From contig CAMEKL010000001.1 in assembly GCA_945921365.1 (NCBI GenBank), positions 1 to 20,732 of the forward strand: 20,732 bases of DNA, given 5' to 3'. The notes beneath the pieces are model-generated. The model worked only from the letters and a program-made list of their open reading frames with translations. It searched no databases and was not told the DNA's origin. Both the position numbers and the translations under genes were made by a program. Below are positions 7,332-14,313 of the stretch, one piece after another. Each line of letters opens with the position of its first letter. The stretch's first letter is position 1. The stretch is from an uncultured Bacillota bacterium (GTDB taxonomy: Bacteria; Bacillota; Clostridia; Christensenellales; UBA1242).

Positions 7332-7724
7332 TTAAAATGGTAGTGTGTCATCATCAATTGGTTGAAGCTCTGCAACATCATCTTTCTTTTCAGCACCAAA
7401 TCCATCGTTCTTTGTTGATATGAATTCAACTTCATCTGCTGTGATTTCTGTTACGTAACGTTTTGAACCATCTTGTGCGTCATAACTTCTTGTTTGAATT
7501 GATCCAGTAACAGCACATTTGCTTCCTTTTTTTAAATATTTACTGCAATTTTCAGCTTGTGATCTCCATGCAACAATATTTAAAAAATCTGTTTCTCTTT
7601 CACCGCTTGCACCAACAAATCTTCTTGAAACTGCAAGAGTGAATCTGCAAACTGAAATTCCAGAATTTGTTGTTGTTAGTTCTGGGTCTTTTGTTAAATT
7701 TCCAATTAATATAACTTTATTCAT
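7332..7724 (-). CDS. ssb: Single-stranded DNA-binding protein
   Basis: SSB coats single-stranded DNA during replication, repair and recombination and recruits partners through its C-terminal tip. The 130-residue protein starts MNKVILIGNLTKDPEL, continues with the OB-fold patterns SVCRFTLAVSR, ETDFLNIVAWRSQAENCSKY and GSKCAVTGSIQTRSY, and ends in the acidic tip DDDTLPF. The linker between fold and tip is short (about 20 residues), so the protein is smaller than Bacillus SsbA (172). It sits between rpsF (8 nt gap) and rpsR, as is standard in Bacillota. Confidence 0.97.
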   Translation of the reverse strand: MNKVILIGNLTKDPELTTTNSGISVCRFTLAVSRRFVGASGERETDFLNIVAWRSQAENCSKYLKKGSKCAVTGSIQTRSYDAQDGSKRYVTEITADEVEFISTKNDGFGAEKKDDVAELQPIDDDTLPF

Positions 7725-7732
7725 ATATACCT

Positions 7733-8014
7733 CTATTTTTTGATAAACATTTGTCTAACAATGCTTTCTGTTATGTTCATTGTGTTATTTATAACTTTTA
7801 TTGCTTCTGCTGGAGCTTCAAAGTTTACAAGAACATAATATCCTTCATTTTTGAAATTGATTGGATAAGCAAATTTTTTCATACCCCATTTATCAATTGC
7901 AATGTTTTCTCCACCGTTCTTTTCAATTAAAGCTTTTATTTTTTCAACAACAGCTTCTTTTGATTCGTCAGTTTCGCTTGAAGAAATGATATACAATAGT
8001 TCGTATTTATTCAT
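7733..8014 (-). CDS. rpsF: Small ribosomal subunit protein bS6
   Basis: bS6 assembles with bS18 on the 30S platform. The 93-residue protein starts MNKYELLYIISSSETDE and includes IDKWGMKKFAYPINFKNEGY and YVLVNFEAPAEAIK, matching the bS6 ferredoxin-like fold. A strong AAGGAGG ribosome binding site precedes it. It is the first gene of rpsF-ssb-rpsR. It ends with TAG, a codon read only by RF1, which matters because prfA in this window is rearranged. Confidence 0.96.
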   Translation of the reverse strand: MNKYELLYIISSSETDESKEAVVEKIKALIEKNGGENIAIDKWGMKKFAYPINFKNEGYYVLVNFEAPAEAIKVINNTMNITESIVRQMFIKK

Positions 8015-8089
8015 ACATTACCTCCTTTTGGACAAATTTCTTTGGTTTTTTAACTTAATAAAAAACAAGGACTTTTTCAAGCCACTTGT

Positions 8090-8118
8090 ATTCTATCATA
8101 TTATATTTTATTTAGCAA
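8090..8118 (-). promoter_or_regulatory. Predicted promoter of the rpsF-ssb-rpsR operon
   Basis: Minus strand: TTGCTA (8113-8118), 17-nt spacer, TAGAAT (8090-8095) with extended -10 TGA. It gives a leader of about 70 nt. The leader contains an A/U hairpin (8045-8051 with 8060-8066), but I see no CCG bulge typical of the bS6:bS18 autoregulatory leader. Confidence 0.6.
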
Positions 8119-8133
8119 GAGTTTTTTTAAATT

Positions 8134-9237
8134 TTATCCAAGCATTCTAACTGGCAAGATAAGGAAAGTGTAAAACTCATTATCTATTGGAGTTATAATG
8201 CAAGGGTTTGTTGAATTATTAAATGAAATTTTAATAAATTCATCTGATATATTCCTTGCGCATTCTGTGAAATATCTTGCATTGAAAGCAATTTTTAAAT
8301 CTTTACCTTTGAATGAAACGTTAACATTTTCATTAACATTTCCTAAATCTGAATTTGAAGTTATTAAAAGGTTATTTTCTTTTATATCAAACTTAACAAG
8401 GTTGTTTTGACCAATTCTAGAAAGAAGAGAAGCTCTATCTAATGCATCTTCAAATTGTTTTTTGTTTATAACAACAGTTGTTTCAAAGTTTTGAGGTATT
8501 ATTTGTTTATAGTTTAAGAAATCTCCATCAAGCAGCCTTGAAATAATTTTAGTATCTTCTAAATCTATCATTATATAATTTTTTTGAATATAAATGTTTA
8601 TAATGTTTTCTTCATCTCCAAGAAGTTTACTTATTTCTGAAAGACTTCTTGCTGGAATAATTACATTAACTTTTATATTTGAATATTTTAGTTCTGTTTT
8701 GCAAAGAGCAAGCCTGTAACCATCAAGAGCAACAGTTGTTAATTTATTATTTTCAATTTCAAACAAACAACCTTTTAAAATTGGGCGAGAATCATCAACT
8801 GCAACTGCAAAAATTGTTTTATTTATAACATCTTTAAGCGTTGTTTCTGTTAATGAGAAATATTCATTTGAATCAATTTTATTAAATGAAGGATATTCAA
8901 GCGCATTGAAACATTGAACTGTTGTTTGGCTATCCATATACTTAATTGTTAATTGATTTTTATCATTCGTTATAAGTTCGATTTTTTCTTTTGTTAATTT
9001 TTTAACAAGTTCCGTAAAAAATTTTCCAGGAACAACTGTTTCTCCTTCAATTTTTACTTCTGCTCTAATTTTCTTTTCTATTGAAAGTTCAAGGTCAGTT
9101 GCTGAAACAATAATATAATTTTCATCTGCAACAATTTTAATTCCCTCTAAAATTGGGTTTGTTGTTCTAACACTAATTGCTCTTGAAACTTTTAAAACTG
9201 CTTCTGATAAATCTAAGCCATCACATATAACTTGCAT
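8134..9237 (-). CDS. dnaN: DNA polymerase III sliding clamp (beta subunit)
   Basis: The beta clamp is a ring-shaped dimer that holds the replicative polymerase on DNA. The 367-residue length is normal. Family patterns are clear: an N-terminal MQVICDGLDLSEAVLKVSRAI, ILEGIKI, VPGKFFTELVKKL, ILKGCLFEI with VALDGYRLALCK in the middle domain, and the C-terminal IDNEFYTFLILPVRMLG that forms part of the partner-binding region. AGGAG lies 8 nt before the ATG and a good promoter precedes it. dnaN usually follows dnaA directly; here its upstream neighbour is an AT-rich intergenic stretch and ychF, and its downstream neighbour is the rpsF operon. No recF or gyrB follows within this window. Confidence 0.97.
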   Translation of the reverse strand: MQVICDGLDLSEAVLKVSRAISVRTTNPILEGIKIVADENYIIVSATDLELSIEKKIRAEVKIEGETVVPGKFFTELVKKLTKEKIELITNDKNQLTIKYMDSQTTVQCFNALEYPSFNKIDSNEYFSLTETTLKDVINKTIFAVAVDDSRPILKGCLFEIENNKLTTVALDGYRLALCKTELKYSNIKVNVIIPARSLSEISKLLGDEENIINIYIQKNYIMIDLEDTKIISRLLDGDFLNYKQIIPQNFETTVVINKKQFEDALDRASLLSRIGQNNLVKFDIKENNLLITSNSDLGNVNENVNVSFKGKDLKIAFNARYFTECARNISDEFIKISFNNSTNPCIITPIDNEFYTFLILPVRMLG

Positions 9238-9266
9238 AATAAATCTCCTAATTAAATTCTTAATAT

Positions 9267-9295
9267 ATTATATCATAACAAAATATTTAAATCAA
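9267..9295 (-). promoter_or_regulatory. Predicted dnaN promoter
   Basis: Minus strand: TTGATT (9290-9295), 17-nt spacer, perfect TATAAT (9267-9272) with extended -10 TGA. The leader would be about 22 nt and holds the AGGAG at 9246-9250. Confidence 0.75.
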
Positions 9296-9320
9296 TTAAA
9301 TTGAAAAAGAAAATTTTGGT

Positions 9321-9532
9321 TTTTGCCAGCAAAATATATGTTTTTATTTTATTTAAATAATATTATTCTTAATAAAGGCTGTGGATAAGTTTATAAGTTT
9401 TAAAAGCCACAATATATTTGAAAAAATATATGAATTTGGTAAAAATTAAACACTATATATTGTGATTTATAATTTTTGTAAAAATGTTGATTAAATGTTA
9501 ATAAAAATAAAAAGTTATTCACAAATTCACAA
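9321..9532. other. Candidate chromosomal origin (oriC) in the dnaN-ychF gap
   Basis: The 318-bp gap holds no gene. It contains two perfect DnaA boxes (TTATNCACA) in opposite orientation: TGTGGATAA at 9380-9388 and TTATTCACA at 9515-9523, with a 7-of-9 match AAATTCACA directly after the second (9524-9532). A 36-bp tract, 9341-9376, has a single G/C pair and lies 3 bp from the first box, fitting a DNA unwinding element. A palindrome TTTTGCCAGCAAAA is at 9321-9334. dnaN, parAB and three parS sites nearby place the window near the origin. Two perfect boxes are few for an oriC and dnaA is not adjacent, so this could instead be a DnaA-controlled promoter region. Confidence 0.5.
9450..9465. promoter_or_regulatory. 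NrdR-like palindrome in the dnaN upstream region
   Basis: acactatatattgtga matches the NrdR consensus acaCwAtATaTwGtgt at 15 of 16 positions, better than either box before nrdD. A weaker relative (11 of 16) lies at 9407-9422, 43 bp away, not at the usual 31-32 bp. It sits about 155 bp upstream of the predicted dnaN -35 and between the two DnaA boxes. Confidence 0.5.
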
Positions 9533-9555
9533 AAAAAAGTTATACTACTCTAACC

Positions 9556-10644
9556 TTAAACATTAAATCTGAAAAGCATTATATCTCCGTCTTGAACAAT
9601 ATAGTCTTTTCCTTCAATTCTAACCTTGCCTTTTTCTTTTGCCTTTAAATATGAGCCAGCTTCCATTAAATCATCATAAGACACAACTTCTGCTTTAATA
9701 AAACCTTTTTCAAAATCTGTGTGAATTTTTCCAGCGGCCTGTGGAGCTTTACTTCCAATTTTGATTGTCCATGCCCTAACTTCTTTTTCTCCTGCTGTTA
9801 AGAAACTCATGAGACCAAGAAGTGTGTAACTTGCGCTTACAAGCTTTTCAAGACCACTATCTTTTATTCCAAGTTCTTCTTTAAACAGCTCTTTTTCGTC
9901 GCTTTCAAGTTCGTTTAATTCTTCTTCAATTTTTGCACAAAGAGTTATAACTTGCGAGCCTTCTTCTTTTGCAATTTCTTCAACAATTTTTGAATATTCA
10001 TTTCCAGTTTTTATTTCTTTTTCACTAACATTTGCAACATATATTATTGGTTTTGAAGAGAGAAGAAAGAATGAGTTACATATTTTCTTTTGTTCTTTTG
10101 TTAAAACAACGCTTCTTGCACTTTTTCCGTTTTCAAGTGCTTCTTTAATTAGTTTTAAAACTTCAAATTCTTCCTCTGCACCTTTTTCTCCAACCTTTGC
10201 AAGTTTTGCAATTTTTTCATAACGTTTTGTAACATTTTCTAGATCAGACAAGATTAGCTCTAGGTTAATAACTTCAATGTCTCTTTTTGGGTCAACAGAA
10301 CCTGAAACGTGAATTATATTTTCATTTTCATAACATCTAACAACGTGAACAATTGCGTCAACTTCTCTTATATGGCTTAAAAATTTATTTCCAAGACCTT
10401 CGCCCTTACTTGCCCCTTTAACAAGACCAGCAATATCAACAAATTCAATTGCCGCTGGAATGATTTTTTGAGTGTTGTAAAGTTTTGCAAGTTCATTTAG
10501 TCTTTCATCTTTTACTTCAACAATTCCAACATTTGGTTCAATTGTGCAAAATGGATAGTTTGCACTTTCTGCTTTTGCATTTGTGATTGCATTAAAAAGT
10601 GTGCTTTTTCCAACATTTGGAAGTCCAACAATTCCTATTTTCAT
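9556..10644 (-). CDS. ychF: YchF/OLA1-family redox-regulated ATPase
   Basis: YchF is an Obg-related P-loop protein that binds ribosomes and hydrolyses ATP rather than GTP. The start ATG at 10644 gives [25 protein letters not shown] 8 nt upstream supports it over the in-frame ATG at 10659, which would place that site inside the coding sequence. Visible parts are the P-loop GLPNVGKS (7-14), the G3 motif [20 protein letters not shown], the altered G4 NVSE that explains ATP preference, and a C-terminal TGS domain ending in [13 protein letters not shown]. The 362-residue length is typical. It is separated from dnaN by the candidate origin and is divergent from uppP. No obvious hairpin terminator follows. 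Confidence 0.96.
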   Translation of the reverse strand: MKIGIVGLPNVGKSTLFNAITNAKAESANYPFCTIEPNVGIVEVKDERLNELAKLYNTQKIIPAAIEFVDIAGLVKGASKGEGLGNKFLSHIREVDAIVHVVRCYENENIIHVSGSVDPKRDIEVINLELILSDLENVTKRYEKIAKLAKVGEKGAEEEFEVLKLIKEALENGKSARSVVLTKEQKKICNSFFLLSSKPIIYVANVSEKEIKTGNEYSKIVEEIAKEEGSQVITLCAKIEEELNELESDEKELFKEELGIKDSGLEKLVSASYTLLGLMSFLTAGEKEVRAWTIKIGSKAPQAAGKIHTDFEKGFIKAEVVSYDDLMEAGSYLKAKEKGKVRIEGKDYIVQDGDIMLFRFNV

Positions 10645-10724
10645 TTTTTTCTCCTGCATACTTATATATTTTAATTTAATTGCATAGAATAATATATATC
10701 AAAAAAGGTAAATAATCAAGAAAA

Positions 10725-11492
10725 ATGACAATTTTAGTTGCACTTATTTTGGGAATAGTTCAAGGGTTAACAGAATTTTTGCCAGTTTCAAGCAGTGGAC
10801 ATCTAATGCTTCTTAATTCTGTTTTTAATGTTAATGGAAATTTTTTAATTATTGAAATTATTCTTCACATTGCAACTCTTCTTGCAGTTGTTATTGTTTT
10901 AAGAAAGGAAATTTGGTTTATAATTAAAAATCCTTTTTCAAAAGAAATGAAAAATTTAGTTTTATCAACAATTCCAACTATTATTATTGTTTTTATTTTT
11001 CGATTTTTCACAAACTCTGTTTTTGAAAATGCAAAAATTTTGCCAGTTACGTTTATGATAACTGCTTTATTTCTTATAATTAGTCAAGTTATTAGTGAAA
11101 AAAAACAAAATTGTAAAAAAAGAGAAATAAAAACATCTTCTTGTCTAATGATGGGGGTTATTCAAGGTTTTGCAGTTCTGCCAGGAATTTCACGCTCTGG
11201 CTCAACAATTTGCACTGGTTTAATAATGGGAGAAAATAAAGAAGAAAGTGCAAAATTTTCTTTTCTTATGAGCATTCCAATTATTATTGCATCACTATTT
11301 TATGAAATTATTTTTTCTTCTGACAAAATTTTTGGAGTTCAAGTTTTACCAATAATCATATCGTTTTTAAGTGCATTTATCGTTGGCATTTTATCTATTA
11401 GATTTATGTTAAAAATAGTTTCTAAAAGCAAACTTTATTATTTTGCATTCTATTTGTTTGCACTTTCAATTTTATCAATTTTTATTGTTTAA
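10725..11492 (+). CDS. uppP: Undecaprenyl-diphosphate phosphatase (BacA/UppP family)
   Basis: It dephosphorylates undecaprenyl diphosphate, recycling the lipid carrier for peptidoglycan and other wall polymers at the cytoplasmic membrane. The 255-residue protein is almost entirely hydrophobic, with about seven or eight membrane segments. It has both catalytic signatures: LTEFLPVSSSGHL (15-27, with Glu17 and His26) and LPGISRSGST (152-161, with Arg157). The length is close to the family norm of 260-280. The nearest purine-rich site (AAAAAGG, 10702-10708) is 16 nt from the ATG, so the ribosome binding site is weak. veg follows 39 nt later and may be co-transcribed. Confidence 0.95.
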   Translation: MTILVALILGIVQGLTEFLPVSSSGHLMLLNSVFNVNGNFLIIEIILHIATLLAVVIVLRKEIWFIIKNPFSKEMKNLVLSTIPTIIIVFIFRFFTNSVFENAKILPVTFMITALFLIISQVISEKKQNCKKREIKTSSCLMMGVIQGFAVLPGISRSGSTICTGLIMGENKEESAKFSFLMSIPIIIASLFYEIIFSSDKIFGVQVLPIIISFLSAFIVGILSIRFMLKIVSKSKLYYFAFYLFALSILSIFIV

Positions 11493-11531
11493 AATTACAT
11501 ATTTAAGTTAATAATCTTATGGGAGATTTTT

Positions 11532-11774
11532 ATGCGAAAATTAGGTTTAAGTTTAAGTGAAGTTAAAGAAAAAATTAAAAATTTGAAGGGGGAAAATGTA
11601 ACTCTTGCAGTAAATAGGGGAAGAAAAAAAATTGAAACAATAAATGCGCAAATTGAAAATATATATCCAAGTGTTTTTACCGTTAAAGTTGACCAAATCA
11701 ACCAACTTGATGTTCAAACTTTTTCTTATTTTGATGTTTTGTGTGGAGATGTTGAAATTTTGTCTATTGTTTGA
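11532..11774 (+). CDS. veg: Veg protein
   Basis: Veg is a small, highly expressed protein of Bacillota; in Bacillus subtilis it has been linked to biofilm regulation. The 80-residue product starts MRKLGLSLSEVKEKIKNLKG and contains VTLAVNRGRKKIETINAQIENIYPSVFTVKVDQ, which matches the family pattern (G-[KR]-[KR]-x-I/E ... YPSVF). A GGGAG ribosome binding site lies 6-8 nt before the ATG. It ends in TGA, the only TGA among the complete genes here. Its last 49 bp overlap, tail to tail, the end of the minus-strand gene at 11726-12418. In Bacillus, veg is likewise an origin-side gene, though not usually beside uppP. Confidence 0.9.
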   Translation: MRKLGLSLSEVKEKIKNLKGENVTLAVNRGRKKIETINAQIENIYPSVFTVKVDQINQLDVQTFSYFDVLCGDVEILSIV

Positions 11775-12418
11775 CCTGATTTTCTTTTCTTTTTCCAGTT
11801 TTTAACAACAATTGGAATAACAGTTGAAAAAACAACTATGAGAACAAAAATAATAATTAAAACATAATATCTAAATCCAGAAACAGAAATATTTTCAGTT
11901 AAAACATATCCTGTTAAAATTTCATTGTCTTTTAAAAATGAAATTTCTTGATATGTTTTATTTTTATCGTAGGCACTAAGAAGTTTAATCTCTGTGTTTG
12001 TGTTTAAAATTATATTTTCACCGTTATAAACAAAATTTTGATAGTTATTCTCATTTAAAATATAAACTTCACTTTCTTTGCTTAATATAGCGTTTGGTTT
12101 AAATTGAATTTTAAAGTTTTCTTCATTTTTCCTAATCGTGCTTGTTAGGATATATCCTTCATATTCCTTATAAGAAACTTTAAAGTATTTTAAATTTGTT
12201 TCACTCTCGTCATTATATATTGTTTCATCACTAACAATTATAATTTCACCTTTAGAAACCTCTGTAATTTTTTCATAATTTGAACTGTTTGGCTTAGAAA
12301 CAATGTATGCAAAATCTGTTATAACCTTATATTCAAGGTTATCTGCATAAACAAAGTTTAAATTCGTTGTTGTGAACAAACAAAGCATCAAAATTATAAA
12401 AACAAAAAATTTTTTCAT
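11726..12418 (-). CDS. Exported SH3-like protein with a C-terminal membrane anchor
   Basis: The specific function is unknown. Residues 1-25 form a signal peptide (MKKFFVFIILMLCLFTTTNL, likely cut after VYA). Residues about 28-97 have the look of a bacterial SH3-like domain: YIVSKPNSSNYEKITEVSKGEIIIV, then YFKVSYKEYEGYILTSTIR. A second similar stretch, about 110-175, includes KLLSAYDKNKTYQEISFLKD and GYVLTENI. Residues about 184-205 are a membrane helix followed by a basic tail (KNWKKKRKSGQ), so the protein should have its SH3-like parts outside and its tail inside. A cell-wall-binding or sensing role is plausible but unproven. It diverges from the lipoprotein at 12527 and overlaps veg by 49 bp at its 3' end. 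No Shine-Dalgarno precedes the ATG. Confidence 0.75.
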   Translation of the reverse strand: MKKFFVFIILMLCLFTTTNLNFVYADNLEYKVITDFAYIVSKPNSSNYEKITEVSKGEIIIVSDETIYNDESETNLKYFKVSYKEYEGYILTSTIRKNEENFKIQFKPNAILSKESEVYILNENNYQNFVYNGENIILNTNTEIKLLSAYDKNKTYQEISFLKDNEILTGYVLTENISVSGFRYYVLIIIFVLIVVFSTVIPIVVKNWKKKRKSGQTIDKISTSPHKTSK

Positions 12419-12424
12419 AAGATT

Positions 12425-12453
12425 ATCTTATTAAAAAAAATCGAATTTGTCAA
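12425..12453 (-). promoter_or_regulatory. Predicted promoter giving a leaderless mRNA for the SH3-like gene
   Basis: Minus strand: perfect TTGACA (12448-12453), 17-nt spacer, TAAGAT (12425-12430). The ATG begins 7 nt after the last base of the -10, where transcription itself would be expected to start. There is no Shine-Dalgarno between. Confidence 0.55.
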
Positions 12454-12488
12454 ATTTATGTAAATTTTAATTGCTATGTCTAAATTTG

Positions 12489-12517
12489 TTGAAAAAACAG
12501 TTATTTTATGATAAAAT
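12489..12517 (+). promoter_or_regulatory. Predicted promoter giving a leaderless or near-leaderless mRNA for the lipoprotein at 12527
   Basis: TTGAAA (12489-12494), 17-nt spacer, TAAAAT (12512-12517) with extended -10 TGA. Only 9 nt separate the -10 from the GTG start codon, so the transcript would have a leader of 0-3 nt. Confidence 0.6.
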
Positions 12518-12526
12518 TTAAACAAG

Positions 12527-13486
12527 GTGAAAGTAAAATTTTTAATTGTATTTTTAGTTTTATGTGTCTTTGCATTTTGTGGTTGTTCAGATGCAAATGT
12601 TTCTTATGAAGATTTTCACGAAGATGTTAGTGTTATTGATAATGAAAGTGGAAAAATCAATGAAGATGATAAAGAACTAATTATTGAAGAAATTAAAAGT
12701 AATATCAGTGAAGAAAACGTCAATTCTGACAATGAAAATAGCACTAAAGAAAATGAAAATAATAAAAATTCAACAAATTATAGCGATAATGATGGTGATG
12801 TTAATTTAGAGAATGATGAAAAAATACAGCCAGATGAAAACAATGAAATTGATAATTCAATCAAAGATAATTCAATCAAAGATAATTCTGTAAATGATGA
12901 GAATTTAATAAATAATGAAAATGATGATGAAGAAACAATCATTGACGCACAAAATGAAAATAACACAGACAATCAAGAAAAAGAAAATTCAAATGAGGAT
13001 AATAATCAAAAATCTATTCAAAATAACACAGAAGGAAATAACACAGAAGAGAATAACACAGAAGAGAATAACTTAGAAGGAAATAACACAGAAGATATCA
13101 ACGAACAAAATCTCAATGAACAAAACAACAACGAAGAAGATAATAAAGAAGAAGAGAAAAATATAATAGAAAATCCTTATTCGTTTGTTTTTGAAAATAA
13201 AGAACAAGATGGCTGCGAATATAATTTTAAAGAAAAAGAGATTATTCTTTCTCTTAATGAAAACACAGAAGCAAATTTTGTTAAGTTTAAAGCATTTGTT
13301 TATTTTGAAAATGAACTTTATAAAGAACAAAAATTTTCTGTTGTGATTTTGGAAAGTGAAAATTATGATTACAGTGTTACCGTGAATAACATATACATAG
13401 AAATATACAACGCTTGTGATTTTTATGTTGTGTTTAACAACACAAGTTTGAATATCTTAGAAGCAATTCATATATATGCTGTTTAG
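12527..13486 (+). CDS. Putative lipoprotein with a long acidic, asparagine-rich repeat region
   Basis: No known family recognised. The start is GTG at 12527, with no ATG alternative near it. Residues 1-20 are a lipoprotein-type signal ending in FCGC, with Cys20 as the likely lipidated residue; the -3 phenylalanine makes the lipobox non-canonical. Residues about 25-210 are low-complexity, very rich in Asn, Glu and Asp, and include pentapeptide repeats (NSIKD twice then NSVND; five units of the NNTEG/NNTEE type). They should form a disordered acidic stalk. Residues about 215-319 look folded and beta-rich (YSFVFENKEQDGCEY, FVKFKAFVYFENELY, VTVNNIYIEIYNACDFYVVF). A stalk displaying a small domain from the membrane is the simplest reading. 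It is followed by a second lipoprotein 38 nt later, probably in the same transcript. It ends in TAG. Confidence 0.75.
   Translation: MKVKFLIVFLVLCVFAFCGCSDANVSYEDFHEDVSVIDNESGKINEDDKELIIEEIKSNISEENVNSDNENSTKENENNKNSTNYSDNDGDVNLENDEKIQPDENNEIDNSIKDNSIKDNSVNDENLINNENDDEETIIDAQNENNTDNQEKENSNEDNNQKSIQNNTEGNNTEENNTEENNLEGNNTEDINEQNLNEQNNNEEDNKEEEKNIIENPYSFVFENKEQDGCEYNFKEKEIILSLNENTEANFVKFKAFVYFENELYKEQKFSVVILESENYDYSVTVNNIYIEIYNACDFYVVFNNTSLNILEAIHIYAV
12851..12895 (+). repeat. Tandem 15-bp repeats encoding NSIKD-type pentapeptides
   Basis: Two identical units (GATAATTCAATCAAA, 12851-12865 and 12866-12880) and a third diverged unit (12881-12895), all in frame with the lipoprotein. Confidence 0.9.
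13022..13096 (+). repeat. Tandem 15-bp repeats encoding NNTEG/NNTEE pentapeptides
   Basis: Five contiguous 15-bp units of the form AATAACACAGAAGRN (13022, 13037, 13052, 13067, 13082). Units two and three are identical; unit four has CTT in place of ACA (Leu for Thr). Units keep the reading frame, so copy number can change without a frameshift. Confidence 0.9.
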
Positions 13487-13524
13487 TTTATAAAAAAGAG
13501 TCAATAATCTTATTTGGAGATTAT

Positions 13525-14265
13525 ATGAAAGTTAAATATAGGCTTACAGCATTTTTTTTATTTATGTTATGTTTTTGTGTTATTCTCACAGCGTGCAATC
13601 AAAAAAATAGCAAAATAACAGTGTTTGAAAGTGAATTTAAAGATGGAAACAATGATATCTTTGGTGGATATGGAACTGTTGTTTCAAATGATGATTTTAC
13701 AATTTCACTTATTAAAAGTGAAAAATTTCTTGTTGGACCTCTTTCTTATTTCGGACAGAACGAAAACAAAAACTCAGTTTGGACAAATTCTGGTCTTGAA
13801 GCAGAAATTGAACTTAAAATAAACCCAGAAGAATTTAATGTGAATGATTATTTCAATATTTCATTTTATATAAACAACAAACAAAATGAAGTTTTAACAA
13901 GTGTTAGATTCTGCTTTAGAAAATTTCAAAATGCTTTAAGAGTTGGAACAAGTAAAAAAACAGGAATAGAGAACAATCTTCTTGCAACAGATTTTAATAA
14001 TGCTGAAGCAAAAACTTTAACTGAAAATAAAGCGTATAAATTTATTTGCAGTTTCTATTCTTCAGTGGAAAACAAACTTCTTTGCACATTAAAAATTGAA
14101 GATAGTAATAAAAATGAAATTTTTCTTTCAACGCCTAAATATCTTCTTCTAGATAATAATGAAGAAATTGACATATCATCTGTTGGTGGATTTAGATGTG
14201 TTTGGATTGATTTAATGAACACACAGTTTTTGGTTGTTGATAAAATTCATCTTTATGAAAACTAA
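13525..14265 (+). CDS. Putative lipoprotein, 246 residues, unknown function
   Basis: I do not recognise the family. Residues 1-24 are a clear lipoprotein signal (MKVKYRLTAFFLFMLCFCVI then LTAC, Cys24 lipidated). The mature part has no long low-complexity region and looks beta-rich: VWTNSGLEAEIELKI, YFNISFYINNKQNEVLTSVRFCFR, YKFICSFYSSVENKLLCTLKIED and a final TQFLVVDKIHLYEN. The alternation and size would suit a concanavalin-like jelly-roll binding domain, which is speculation. A GGAG ribosome binding site precedes the ATG by 7 nt. It begins with the same MKVK as the lipoprotein 38 nt upstream; the two are probably in one operon and act at the outer face of the membrane. Confidence 0.75.
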   Translation: MKVKYRLTAFFLFMLCFCVILTACNQKNSKITVFESEFKDGNNDIFGGYGTVVSNDDFTISLIKSEKFLVGPLSYFGQNENKNSVWTNSGLEAEIELKINPEEFNVNDYFNISFYINNKQNEVLTSVRFCFRKFQNALRVGTSKKTGIENNLLATDFNNAEAKTLTENKAYKFICSFYSSVENKLLCTLKIEDSNKNEIFLSTPKYLLLDNNEEIDISSVGGFRCVWIDLMNTQFLVVDKIHLYEN

Positions 14266-14276
14266 GTTAAAAAAAC

Positions 14277-14304
14277 TTGAAATTGTTTGTAGTTGTGATA
14301 TACT
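14277..14304 (+). promoter_or_regulatory. Predicted promoter giving a leaderless mRNA for mnmE
   Basis: TTGAAA (14277-14282), 16-nt spacer, TATACT (14299-14304) with extended -10 TGA. Nine nucleotides lie between the -10 and the ATG, with no Shine-Dalgarno site. Confidence 0.6.
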
Positions 14305-14313
14305 ATAAAGCGT

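Noticed and set aside
8015..8089. bS6:bS18 autoregulatory leader before rpsF
   Set aside because: Only a weak A/U hairpin (8045-8066) is visible and the CCG bulge characteristic of that leader is missing.
12851..13096. CRISPR-like array from regularly spaced repeats
   Set aside because: The repeats are contiguous 15-bp coding units without spacers, in frame within a lipoprotein.
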